A stretch of 64,000 nucleotides of DNA. It comes from Paenibacillus cellulosilyticus (lineage in GTDB: Bacteria > Bacillota > Bacilli > Paenibacillales > Paenibacillaceae). Shown here in pieces: positions 44,211 to 51,964 of the stretch (within the stretch, counting starts at the first letter, position 1; every line of letters starts with the position of its first letter). The translations under genes were made by a program, and so were the position numbers. The stretch covers positions 339,306-403,305 of the forward strand of contig NZ_QGTQ01000003.1 of NCBI RefSeq assembly GCF_003182255.1, written 5' to 3'. The notes under the pieces are model-generated. The model had not been told where the DNA came from and ran no database searches. It was given only the letters and a program-made list of their open reading frames with translations.

Positions 44211-44445
44211 GGCACGTGGGAGAGACAGAGGCGCAAGATGGACACGTGGGGAGAGGGAATCGCGTGCCCTAAGGGCACAGCTTCAGTTGCGCATGGGAAG
44301 AAACAAGTGACATACTGTTTGATCAATGTTAAATTAGATTATTCATCCCACATATATCGTTAGCGCAGCGCTTTGCAGTACATAATGAACAATAGGCGTT
44401 TGATAGTTACTGGTGGTGCACGAACAAAAGTTATGCCCCCATTCG
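44211..44445. other. Spacer between repeat copies
   Basis: No gene-like frame, promoter or RNA gene is recognised here. It contains GTGCCC-taa-GGGCAC (44267-44281), a hairpin module that resembles ones at 116-140 and near 30370 next to other copies of the repeat family. Confidence 0.6.
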
Positions 44446-44456
44446 CGACCGTGGAA

Positions 44457-44505
44457 ACGGGAGTCCATGCAATCCTCATTAGCAGGAAGGGTTTGGGTGA
44501 GGAGA
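44457..44505 (+). repeat. GC-rich palindromic repeat, degenerate copy R5
   Basis: The segment runs CGGGAGTCCATGCAATCCTC, TTAGCAGGAAGGGTTTGGGTGAGGA. It aligns with the middle and right part of R3 and R6 with several mismatches, and its right end resembles the window-start copies. Confidence 0.6.
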
Positions 44506-44625
44506 TATGTTGGGTTCAACAGGAGCGAAGCTCCTACACCCATCTCGAACAAAAGTTGTACCCCGTAGGGAGTACACGACGCCCAGCACGCAGTAATGCG
44601 ATTGCTCCGATAGTCGATCATACAG

Positions 44626-44697
44626 CCCCTTCCGGGGTCCAGGGGGCGGTAGCCCCATGGGGTCCTCCCTTGCAGGGAGGATTTAGGCGGGTAGAAA
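44626..44697 (+). repeat. GC-rich palindromic repeat, copy R6
   Basis: This 72-bp unit matches R3 at 68 of 72 positions. It is followed by GGGGCGAAGCCCCTTAT (44715-44731), a module also present at 605-621 after the tandem repeats, and by further G-rich inverted repeats up to the ymdB ribosome site. Confidence 0.88.
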
Positions 44698-44832
44698 AAC
44701 ATGGGGTACAAAATGGGGCGAAGCCCCTTATTCAGCTATAACTGGGGGTCGCCGAGGGGCACAACCCCTAGAAACAATCATTAGTGGGGTCAAGGGGCGA
44801 CCAGCCCCATGAAATAAACCGGAGGTTTTATG

Positions 44833-45627
44833 ATGAGAATTCTTTTTATCGGCGATATTGTCGGCAGTGTTGGCCGAGCAGCAGTAAAGAAAGTGCTCCC
44901 AGCGCTGAAGACTAAATATAATCCGCACATTATTATTGCGAATGGCGAGAATTCGGCGGCGGGGCGTGGCATTACCGCTACGATTGCGAAGGAACTTTTC
45001 GACGCAGGCGTTCACGGCATTACGATGGGGAATCATACGTGGGACAACCGTGACATATTCGAATGGATCGACGACGAGCAGCGCATCGTTCGTCCGGCCA
45101 ACTATGCACCAGAAGCGCCGGGTAGAGGGGCTGCCATTATTAAGGCTAACGGAAAGACGCTCGCGATCATTAACATTCAAGGCCGCACATTCCTGCCTCC
45201 GATCGATTGTCCGTTCCGCACGGCGGACGCTTTGATCGAGGAGATGAGCAGCAAGACGAATCAGATCCTTGTCGATTTCCACGCGGAGGCGACGTCGGAG
45301 AAGATTGCAATGGGCTGGCATTTGGATGGCCGCGCATCGCTCGTTGTGGGTACGCATACGCATGTGCAGACGAATGACGATCGCATTTTGCCACAAGGTA
45401 CGGCTTATCTTACGGATGTAGGGATGGTCGGTCCACGTGATGGCGTACTCGGGATGGAGCGCACGGCGGTGCTGCACAAATTCCTGACGCAGCTGCCGAC
45501 TCGTTTCGTCGTTGACGAGGGCGATTGGCACTTCCATGCCGTCCTGGTAGATACGGATGACGCGACGGGAAAAGCAACATCGATTCAAAAAATTCGCCAA
45601 ACAGAAGAAACGTTGATGTTCTTCTAG
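44833..45627 (+). CDS. ymdB: YmdB metallophosphoesterase
   Basis: YmdB is a dinuclear-metal phosphodiesterase, reported to act on 2',3'- or 3',5'-cyclic nucleotides and to influence biofilm and motility decisions in B. subtilis. The 264-residue protein opens MRILFIGDIVGSVGR, with D8, then IIIANGENSAAGRG, GITMGNHTWDN, FIDFHAEATSEK-type VDFHAEATSEK and GTHTHVQT, which supply the metal ligands. I prefer ATG 44833 for spacing from GGAGG; ATG 44830 directly before is possible. It follows rny as in B. subtilis but is separated by a 750-bp repeat region. Confidence 0.92.
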   Translation: MRILFIGDIVGSVGRAAVKKVLPALKTKYNPHIIIANGENSAAGRGITATIAKELFDAGVHGITMGNHTWDNRDIFEWIDDEQRIVRPANYAPEAPGRGAAIIKANGKTLAIINIQGRTFLPPIDCPFRTADALIEEMSSKTNQILVDFHAEATSEKIAMGWHLDGRASLVVGTHTHVQTNDDRILPQGTAYLTDVGMVGPRDGVLGMERTAVLHKFLTQLPTRFVVDEGDWHFHAVLVDTDDATGKATSIQKIRQTEETLMFF

Positions 45628-45751
45628 GGTTGTATATCCTGCACCATGAAACGATCCCGCATAAATGGATAGGCCGCGGTTCAGTTTTCTTAAATAAATT
45701 GTTCTAAATGTCAAACAATTCGGAATAGTGAACAAAGTACAAGCAAGAAAA

Positions 45752-45780
45752 GAAGGAATCTTTCTGCCGCCCTCGAATAG
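45752..45780 (+). promoter_or_regulatory. Candidate SigH promoter of spoVS
   Basis: GAAGGAATC (-35, AGGA at 45754-45757) and GAAT (45775-45778) fit the SigH pattern RNAGGAWWW-N11-RNNGAAT with a mismatch at the -10 purine. B. subtilis spoVS is SigH-dependent. Confidence 0.6.
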
Positions 45781-45827
45781 TTATAACTAGTGGAATTAAC
45801 CCATCATTCCCGAGGAGGTACTTTTTC

Positions 45828-46088
45828 ATGGAAGTATTAAAAGTTTCAGCAAAGTCCAATCCAAACTCTGTTGCTGGCGCGCTAGCTGGTGTTTTGAGAG
45901 AACGAGGCGGCGCAGAACTTCAGGCTATCGGGGCTGGTGCGTTAAACCAAGCGATTAAGGCAGTTGCGATTGCAAGAGGGTTCGTAGCGCCTAGTGGCGT
46001 CGATCTGATTTGTATTCCTGCTTTCACGGACATTGTAATTGATGGCGAAGACCGCACTGCGATCAAGTTGATCGTTGAGCCTAGATGA
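45828..46088 (+). CDS. spoVS: Stage V sporulation protein S
   Basis: SpoVS is a small Alba-like nucleic-acid-binding protein needed for full spore coat and core development. The 86-residue product is the complete conserved sequence, starting MEVLKVSAKSNPNSVAGALAG, through GAGALNQAIKAVAIARGFVAP, and ending KLIVEPR. ATG 45828 follows GAGGAGGT. It has its own SigH-like promoter and terminator. It follows ymdB as in B. subtilis. Confidence 0.97.
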   Translation: MEVLKVSAKSNPNSVAGALAGVLRERGGAELQAIGAGALNQAIKAVAIARGFVAPSGVDLICIPAFTDIVIDGEDRTAIKLIVEPR

Positions 46089-46130
46089 TATGCATCGGGA
46101 ACGTTTCAGCACAATAGTTACGAAATGGAT

Positions 46131-46164
46131 AAACCTGTTTACATATTTGTAGGCAGGTTTTTTG
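46131..46164 (+). terminator. Terminator after spoVS
   Basis: AAACCTG and TACA pair with TGTA and CAGGTTTTTT. The downstream gene begins shortly afterwards. Confidence 0.8.
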
Positions 46165-46201
46165 CATGCTGCATAACAATATAGGAAGGAATGAAGCTGC
46201 A

Positions 46202-47164
46202 ATGCGAGAACCCGCCTCATCACCTTATCCGCTAGTGGATTTTCACTGTGATGTGCTGTGGAAGCTGCTGGAGCATGAGGAGCTCTCATTCGATGATCAT
46301 TCGGATAGTCGCATAGATGTAACCCCAGGAAGGCTTCAAGCCTCGCAGGCGATTCTACAGACGTTTGCCATATATACATCCCCACAGAAAGCAAGCCAAG
46401 CTGCAATATGGAAAAGCGTTGATCTCTTTTATGACAAAGTGCTGAGCAATCCGCGAATGCATTTGATTCGAGATGCTGCAGACATTGATCATGCAATGAA
46501 TAACGGTTTAACAGGCGCACTGCTTTCCCTTGAAGGGGTCGATGGACTGCAAGGCGATTTCACGATGCTGAGGCTTCTGTACCGCCTTGGGCTGCGCGCA
46601 GTAGGACTTACATGGAATCATGCGAATTGGGCAGCAGATGGCGTGCTGGAGCCCAGACAGGGCGGTCTGACAGCCAAGGGCGGTCAATTCGTTGAGGAAT
46701 GTGAACGACTGGGCATCATACTTGATGTGTCGCATCTGACCGAACGGGGCTTCTGGGAGCTGGCAGACCGCGTGAAGCGGCCGTTTATTGCTTCGCATTC
46801 GAATGCGAAGGCACTGTGCCCACATGCGCGCAATCTGACCGACGATCAGATCAAAGCGCTCATCGCGATCGATGGCCGAATCGGGATTACGTATGTACCC
46901 TATTTCGTCCGAGAAGACGGTAAAGCGACCATCATTGACGTGCTGCGTCATATCGAGCATGTAGCGGGACTTGGCGGAGCGAAGCAGCTAATGCTGGGGT
47001 CTGATTTTGATGGAATCGAACAGTATGTGCAATCGCTGCGCCATCCGGCGGATGTCCGGAAACTAGTAAATGAAATGCTGAAAGTATTTCCAGAGCAAGT
47101 TGTAACCGATATCACCTCGGCTAATGCGATTCGGTTCCTAAAGCAGCAATTACCTGCAAAATAA
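46202..47164 (+). CDS. Membrane dipeptidase (peptidase M19)
   Basis: A zinc dipeptidase of the renal dipeptidase family, able in general to cleave dipeptides, sometimes with D-residues. The 320-residue protein has the metal motif VDFHCDVLWKL, GVDGLQGDFTML with the bridging-acid region, GLTWNHANWAADG, DVSHLTERGFWELAD, SHSNAKALCPHARNL and LGSDFDGIEQYV. There is no signal peptide despite the family name. I use ATG 46202, which has AGGAAGGA upstream; ATG 46166 would add 12 residues and sits on the terminator. B. subtilis has tdh-kbl at this place, so the gene is an insertion relative to it. Confidence 0.9.
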   Translation: MREPASSPYPLVDFHCDVLWKLLEHEELSFDDHSDSRIDVTPGRLQASQAILQTFAIYTSPQKASQAAIWKSVDLFYDKVLSNPRMHLIRDAADIDHAMNNGLTGALLSLEGVDGLQGDFTMLRLLYRLGLRAVGLTWNHANWAADGVLEPRQGGLTAKGGQFVEECERLGIILDVSHLTERGFWELADRVKRPFIASHSNAKALCPHARNLTDDQIKALIAIDGRIGITYVPYFVREDGKATIIDVLRHIEHVAGLGGAKQLMLGSDFDGIEQYVQSLRHPADVRKLVNEMLKVFPEQVVTDITSANAIRFLKQQLPAK

Positions 47165-47283
47165 CCGGAAAGTCGATTGTTTATTCTCTAAATGGCACGA
47201 ATGTCATCGAAAAGACAGATCATTTATTCAGTATTTATTAAGGCCTCTAGTCTTGCAATTTGATGCTAGCTCTCATAAAATTT

Positions 47284-47302
47284 AAATGATAATCATTTTT
47301 AA
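47284..47302 (+). promoter_or_regulatory. Candidate Fur box upstream of korA
   Basis: AAATGATAATCATTTTTAA contains TGATAATCATT, the core of the Fur operator, and agrees with the 19-bp consensus at about 14 positions. It lies about 150 bp upstream of the iron-sulfur oxidoreductase genes. I see no -35/-10 pair of good quality beside it, and no gene in 47165-47450. Confidence 0.5.
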
Positions 47303-47450
47303 TACGTAATCATTTATTCGCTATTGGCCTAAGCACCTACCTCTAAGCGCGGTTGCTCACCAATACAACGGAATCGATAGAGGTTCACACAACTAATCGC
47401 ACACATATATCCGAATGCTGTTGCGTTCTATAAAAGAGGAGATGGACGTT

Positions 47451-49184
47451 TTGATCAGTCAATTATCATGGAAGATCGGGGGACAACAGGGGGAAGGCGT
47501 TGAAAGTACGGACCGCATTTTCTCCACTGCGTTGAACCGCCTCGGTTACTATTTGTACGGATACCGCCATTTCTCTTCTCGCATCAAAGGTGGACATACG
47601 AATAATAAAATTCGGATTAGCACGAGTCCCATTCGCGCGATCTCCGATGATTTAGATATTCTTGTTGCATTCGATCAGGAGAGCATCGATCTCAATGCCC
47701 ACGAACTGCGGGCAGGCGGCGTTGTTGTCGCGGATGCGAAGTTCAACCCCGTAGTGCCTGAAGGAATTGATGCGAAGCTGTTTGCCGTTCCGATTACGGC
47801 AATCGCTGAAGGTCTTGGAACATCCCTAATGAAGAATATGGTTGCTTCTGGCGCATCGTGGGCTCTTCTTGGCCTGCCGCTTGAAGTATTCAATAAAGCC
47901 GTTGAGGAAGAGTTCGGCCGTAAAGGTGCTGCAGTCGTTGAGAAGAACATCGAAGCGGTACGACAAGGCGCAGAATTCGTGCTCGAGCAAGCAGGTGGCC
48001 CGATCGAAGCGTTCAAGCTGGAGCCTGCAGACGGCAAGCAGAAGATGTTCATTATCGGTAACGAAGCCATTGGTCTCGGTACGATCGCAGCAGGCTGCCG
48101 CCTCATGTCGGCTTATCCGATTACGCCTGCATCCGAGATTATGGAATATTTGATCAAAAAGCTGCCGAAGTTCGGCGGTACGGTTGTGCAAACTGAAGAT
48201 GAGATCGCAGCAGTAACGATGGCAATCGGCGCGAACTACGCAGGTGTTCGCACGATGACGGCATCGGCTGGTCCAGGCTTGTCGCTCATGATGGAGGCAA
48301 TCGGTCTGGCAGGTATGACGGAGCAGCCGCTCGTCATCGTCGATACGCAGCGCGGAGGCCCTTCGACGGGTCTGCCAACGAAGCAGGAGCAATCCGACCT
48401 GAACGCAATGGTATACGGTACACACGGCGAAATTCCGAAGGTAGTCGTAGCGCCTGCATCGATTGAAGACTGCTTCTATGACATGATCGAGGCGTTCAAC
48501 GTGGCCGAACAGTATCAGGTTCCAGTTATCGTGATGACGGACCTTCAGCTGTCGCTTGGTAAACAGTCCTGCGAAATGCTTGACTACGACCAAATTGTTA
48601 TCAAGCGCGGCAAGCTGGTTGACGAAGTGCCGGCTCTGGGTGACAATGAGCTGTTCAAACGTTACGAATTTACGGAAGACGGCGTTTCGCCGCGTGTGCT
48701 TCCAGGCGTGAAGGGCGGTATCCACCACGTAACGGGCGTCGAGCATGATGAGAGCGGACGTCCTTCGGAGAGCACGATCAACCGTAAGAAAATGATGGAT
48801 AAACGTCTGAGGAAGCTGCAGGCGCTGCAATTCCGTGACGCGATCCGCGTGGATGCTCCATACGAGCAAGCCGATCTGCTTATTATCGGTATGGGCTCGA
48901 CTGGCGGTACCATTGATGAAGCGCGCAATAGACTGGAAGCAGACGGCTTGAAGACGAATCATGTGACGGTTCGCTTGATCGCACCATTCCCAACGGATCA
49001 ACTTACACCGTACTTGAACAGCGCGAAGCGCGTTGTTGTACTGGAGAATAACGCAACGGCACAGCTCGCGTCGCAGATCAAAATGCACGCAGGTTATGCT
49101 GATAAAATTCATAGCATCTTGAAATATGACGGCAGTCCGTTCCTGCCAACCGAAGTGTACAAAGCATGCAAGGAGTTGAACTAA
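47451..49184 (+). CDS. korA: 2-oxoacid:ferredoxin oxidoreductase subunit alpha
   Basis: KorA with KorB oxidises a 2-oxoacid (2-oxoglutarate in the best-known cases) to an acyl-CoA while reducing ferredoxin. The 577-residue subunit is a gamma-alpha fusion: an N-terminal gamma domain (KIGGQQGEGVESTDRIFS, SSRIKGGHTNNKIRIS) to about 185, then the alpha TPP-pyrimidine domain (AYPITPASEIMEYL, QTEDEIAAVTMAIGANYAG, SAGPGLSLMMEAIGLA), and a C-terminal CoA-binding type domain. I start at TTG 47451, nine bases after AAGAGGAG. The next gene starts one base after its stop. Confidence 0.9.
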   Translation: MISQLSWKIGGQQGEGVESTDRIFSTALNRLGYYLYGYRHFSSRIKGGHTNNKIRISTSPIRAISDDLDILVAFDQESIDLNAHELRAGGVVVADAKFNPVVPEGIDAKLFAVPITAIAEGLGTSLMKNMVASGASWALLGLPLEVFNKAVEEEFGRKGAAVVEKNIEAVRQGAEFVLEQAGGPIEAFKLEPADGKQKMFIIGNEAIGLGTIAAGCRLMSAYPITPASEIMEYLIKKLPKFGGTVVQTEDEIAAVTMAIGANYAGVRTMTASAGPGLSLMMEAIGLAGMTEQPLVIVDTQRGGPSTGLPTKQEQSDLNAMVYGTHGEIPKVVVAPASIEDCFYDMIEAFNVAEQYQVPVIVMTDLQLSLGKQSCEMLDYDQIVIKRGKLVDEVPALGDNELFKRYEFTEDGVSPRVLPGVKGGIHHVTGVEHDESGRPSESTINRKKMMDKRLRKLQALQFRDAIRVDAPYEQADLLIIGMGSTGGTIDEARNRLEADGLKTNHVTVRLIAPFPTDQLTPYLNSAKRVVVLENNATAQLASQIKMHAGYADKIHSILKYDGSPFLPTEVYKACKELN

Positions 49185-50051
49185 GTGGCTACATTTAAAG
49201 ATTTTCGCAATAACATTAAGCCGAACTGGTGCCCAGGCTGCGGTGACTTCTCAATCCAAGCAGCGATTCAGCGGGCTGCGGCGAACGTAGGCCTTGAGCC
49301 TGAAGACCTTGCTGTCATTTCGGGTATCGGTTGTTCGGGGCGGATTTCCGGTTATATTAACGCTTACGGCTTGCACGGTATTCACGGCCGCGCACTCCCA
49401 ATCGCGCAAGGCGTTAAGCTGGCGAACCGCGAGTTGACGGTTATCGCTTCCGGCGGTGACGGTGACGGCTTTGCGATCGGTATGGGCCACACGGTTCATG
49501 CCATCCGTCGTAACTTGGACATTACGTACATCGTAATGGATAACCAAATCTACGGTCTGACGAAAGGTCAAACGTCCCCACGCAGTGCGGAAGGCTTCAA
49601 GACGAAGTCGACGCCAGAGGGTTCGATCGAAACGACGCTGTCTCCGCTCGAGATCGCGCTGTCGGCGGGTGCAACGTTCGTTGCTCAATCGTTCTCCAGT
49701 GACCTGAAGCAGCTCACGGCATTGATCGAGCAGGGCATTGCCCACAAAGGCTTCTCGTTCATCAACGTATTCAGCCCTTGCGTAACGTTCAATAAAGTCA
49801 ATACGTATGATTGGTTCAAGGAGAACATCGTTAACCTGGCGGAGTTCCCAGAATACGACCCAACGAGCCGGATCGGAGCCATGACGAAAATTATGGAAAC
49901 AGGCGGTCTGCTGACAGGTCTGATTTATCAGAACAAGGAACGCAAATCGTACGAGGATATGATCGTTGGCTTCAAAGAAGAGGCGCTCAGCTCACAATCG
50001 CTCGACATCAGCCGCGAAGCATTCGACAAGTTGGTTGCCGAGTTCCAATAA
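49185..50051 (+). CDS. korB: 2-oxoacid:ferredoxin oxidoreductase subunit beta
   Basis: KorB binds thiamine diphosphate and a [4Fe-4S] cluster. The 288-residue protein has WCPGCGDFSI, GIGCSGRI and a third cysteine in NVFSPCVTF as likely cluster ligands, and the TPP-Mg motif GDGDGFAIGMGH with NQIYGLTKGQTSP. GTG 49185 follows directly on the korA stop, with AAGGAG a few bases upstream. No ferredoxin gene lies alongside, so the electron acceptor is encoded elsewhere. Substrate specificity cannot be settled from sequence. Confidence 0.92.
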   Translation: MATFKDFRNNIKPNWCPGCGDFSIQAAIQRAAANVGLEPEDLAVISGIGCSGRISGYINAYGLHGIHGRALPIAQGVKLANRELTVIASGGDGDGFAIGMGHTVHAIRRNLDITYIVMDNQIYGLTKGQTSPRSAEGFKTKSTPEGSIETTLSPLEIALSAGATFVAQSFSSDLKQLTALIEQGIAHKGFSFINVFSPCVTFNKVNTYDWFKENIVNLAEFPEYDPTSRIGAMTKIMETGGLLTGLIYQNKERKSYEDMIVGFKEEALSSQSLDISREAFDKLVAEFQ

Positions 50052-50064
50052 TAAAAGGTATAAT

Positions 50065-50101
50065 AAGGCATACGGCTAGCTCTTTAGTCGTATGCCTTTT
50101 C
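50065..50101 (+). terminator. Terminator after korB
   Basis: AAGGCATACG pairs with CGTATGCCTTTTC. Confidence 0.85.
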
Positions 50102-50145
50102 TTGTTATTACTATAGCGAAAGCGTTAAAGGACGGCGATGAACCA

Positions 50146-50718
50146 ATGGCGAAGACAGTACCAGTAGGCGTATCTGCAAGACACATACATTTGACAGCGG
50201 AGCATGTCGCGATCCTGTTCGGCGCAGGCTATGAGCTGACAGAGATGAAACCATTGTCGCAGCCAGGTCAGTATGCTGCGAATGAAACAGTGGCTGTAAT
50301 CGGTCCCAAAGGCACGTTCCAGAAGGTTCGTATTCTTGGGCCGGTGCGTCCAGCAACTCAGCTGGAAATTTCGCGTACGGATGCATTCTCGATTGGCGTG
50401 AAGCCGCCAGTGCGAGAGTCTGGTGATATTAAAGGTTCGGCTGGTGTTACGATTCAAGGACCAGCAGGGGAAGTAACGATTGAAGAGGGCGTTATTGTTG
50501 CAGCCCGTCACATTCATTTCCATACGAGCGATGCTGAGAACTGGGGTATCGTGGACAAGCAGAAGCTGCGTGTACGCGTAGGCGGTGAGCGCGGCGTTAT
50601 TTTTGAAAATGTCGTTGCGCGTGTATCCCCGAATTTCGCGTTGGACATGCATATCGATACCGATGAAGCGAATGCAGCGGGAGTCGAGAACGGACAGCAA
50701 GCCGAAATCATCGATTAA
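50146..50718 (+). CDS. pduL: PduL-type phosphate acyltransferase
   Basis: PduL converts acyl-CoA and phosphate to acyl-phosphate and CoA; some members serve microcompartments and others work as housekeeping phosphotransacetylases. The 190-residue protein has the two His motifs SARHIHL and AARHIHFH that bind zinc and the family block PLSQPGQYAANETV. It lacks an obvious N-terminal encapsulation helix, and there are no shell genes nearby. ATG 50146 has AAAGGA upstream at long spacing but matches the family start. Location after korAB suggests use of acyl-CoA made by that enzyme. Confidence 0.9.
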   Translation: MAKTVPVGVSARHIHLTAEHVAILFGAGYELTEMKPLSQPGQYAANETVAVIGPKGTFQKVRILGPVRPATQLEISRTDAFSIGVKPPVRESGDIKGSAGVTIQGPAGEVTIEEGVIVAARHIHFHTSDAENWGIVDKQKLRVRVGGERGVIFENVVARVSPNFALDMHIDTDEANAAGVENGQQAEIID

Positions 50719-50736
50719 TATACGGCTGCGGAACAT

Positions 50737-50782
50737 AAGAAGCGGTCACCGCTGGAGAGTATCCAGTGAGTGACCGCTTCTT
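50737..50782. terminator. Bidirectional terminator between pduL and cidB
   Basis: AAGAAGCGGTCAC pairs perfectly with GTGACCGCTTCTT, with an inner CTGGA/TCCAG stem. T-runs on both sides suit termination of the converging pduL and cidB transcripts. Confidence 0.85.
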
Positions 50783-50817
50783 CGTACATATAGATATTTC
50801 AAGCTAATCAGACATCT

Positions 50818-51495
50818 TCAGTAGATCAACCGAGCGAAGGCGGGCATCGCAACAATAGCAAGCAAAGCCGCGATGATCATCGACACGCTGGCGATCGCAC
50901 CTGCGAGCGAGCCAAGCTCGAATGCTTTGGATGTGCCGGCCCCGTGAGCGGATGTTCCAAGCATGACGCCTCTTGTGACGTCGCTCTCGACACGCAGCAT
51001 TCGAATAATAGCCGGGCCGAACAAGCTGCCTGTCAGGCCGGTAATCATGACGAGCGCAGCGGTGAATGCAGGGTTGCCGCCGAGTGTTGCGGATAAGTTC
51101 ATCGCGATTGGCGTCGTAACGGATCGCGGGATTAAGCTTTCCGTTAGCGTCGCGTTCAGATGGAAGAAGCCGCCTGCTGCCGCGGCACAAATGACAGAAG
51201 CTGCCGATCCTGCGCTGACGCCGCACACAATTTCGAGCGCGTGCTTTTTCAGAATCGGATAATTCCGATACAGCGGGACTGCTAAAGCAACCGTAGCTGG
51301 CTTAAGCAGATCCGACAACCAATGCGCGCCGCTGTTAAAGTCGCCATACGGAATGCCAGTCACAAGCAGTATGCCGACTAGAAGCACTGGCGTGATAAGC
51401 ATCGGCGACAGTATGAATATCGGGAATCGGGTGTATAGCAAGCGTGAAGCGACATAGATGCCGATCGTAACGAGCAGGCAAAGGATCGGAATCAT
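50818..51495 (-). CDS. cidB: CidB/LrgB family membrane protein
   Basis: CidB/LrgB proteins work with CidA/LrgA as membrane pairs linked to holin-like cell-death control and, in some bacteria, to pyruvate uptake or overflow. The 225-residue protein has about six hydrophobic segments and the family motifs LKPATVALAVPLY, RSVTTPIAM and GTSAHGAGTSKAFELG. The start on the minus strand is ATG at 51495, overlapping cidA by 4 nt. A divergent LysR gene at 51965 points to Cid-type rather than LrgR-type control. Confidence 0.85.
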   Translation of the reverse strand: MIPILCLLVTIGIYVASRLLYTRFPIFILSPMLITPVLLVGILLVTGIPYGDFNSGAHWLSDLLKPATVALAVPLYRNYPILKKHALEIVCGVSAGSAASVICAAAAGGFFHLNATLTESLIPRSVTTPIAMNLSATLGGNPAFTAALVMITGLTGSLFGPAIIRMLRVESDVTRGVMLGTSAHGAGTSKAFELGSLAGAIASVSMIIAALLAIVAMPAFARLIY

Positions 51496-51899
51496 GAATG
51501 ACTCACCTCGTTGCGGCGTCCGAGACGTCTAGCTTTGCTGGCTTTAATAAGCCCGGATGGCAGTGCGATTGCAGCCATGACCACGACTGTGCCGATAACG
51601 ACAGCGATCAGCAGCGTTAAGCCGTTCGTACGAACGATGTCCTCATATTGTATGATGCCGACGCACGGCGGAATAAAAAATAGCAGCATTTGCGCGAGCA
51701 GCCAATTGGCCCCTCGCTCGATCCACTGGAGGCGGACAATACCGCTCTTAAGCAATGCGAACAAGATAATTGCACCAATGATGCTTCCAGGAACGGGCAA
51801 ATGCAGCCATTGTGCAGCTCGATCCGAACCGATCGCAAGTGCCGATAGCAGGGCAATCTGTACAATCGTGAGCGACAAGTTTTTAAGTGTAAGCATGTC
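51492..51899 (-). CDS. cidA: CidA/LrgA family holin-like protein
   Basis: CidA is the small holin-like partner of CidB. The 135-residue protein begins MLTLKNLSLTIVQIALLSA and has four predicted membrane segments with the family motif LPVPGSIIGAIILFALL and FFIPPCVGIIQY. I start at 51899; an upstream in-frame ATG at 51917 would swallow the AAGGGG ribosome site. The basic C-terminus is cytoplasmic-like. Transcribed with cidB and divergent from the LysR gene; the 65-bp spacer must hold both promoters. Confidence 0.84.
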   Translation of the reverse strand, partial: DMLTLKNLSLTIVQIALLSALAIGSDRAAQWLHLPVPGSIIGAIILFALLKSGIVRLQWIERGANWLLAQMLLFFIPPCVGIIQYEDIVRTNGLTLLIAVVIGTVVVMAAIALPSGLIKASKARRLGRRNEVSHS

Positions 51900-51964
51900 G
51901 ATGCATTCCCCTTTCATATTGAAGTATACGAGCGCACGTGGTATAGGTAAAATGAATAATAAGA

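Noticed and set aside
44112-44741. Several open frames within the rny-ymdB spacer
   Set aside because: They lie across the GC-rich repeat copies, have Pro/Gly/Arg-rich composition, and lack ribosome sites.
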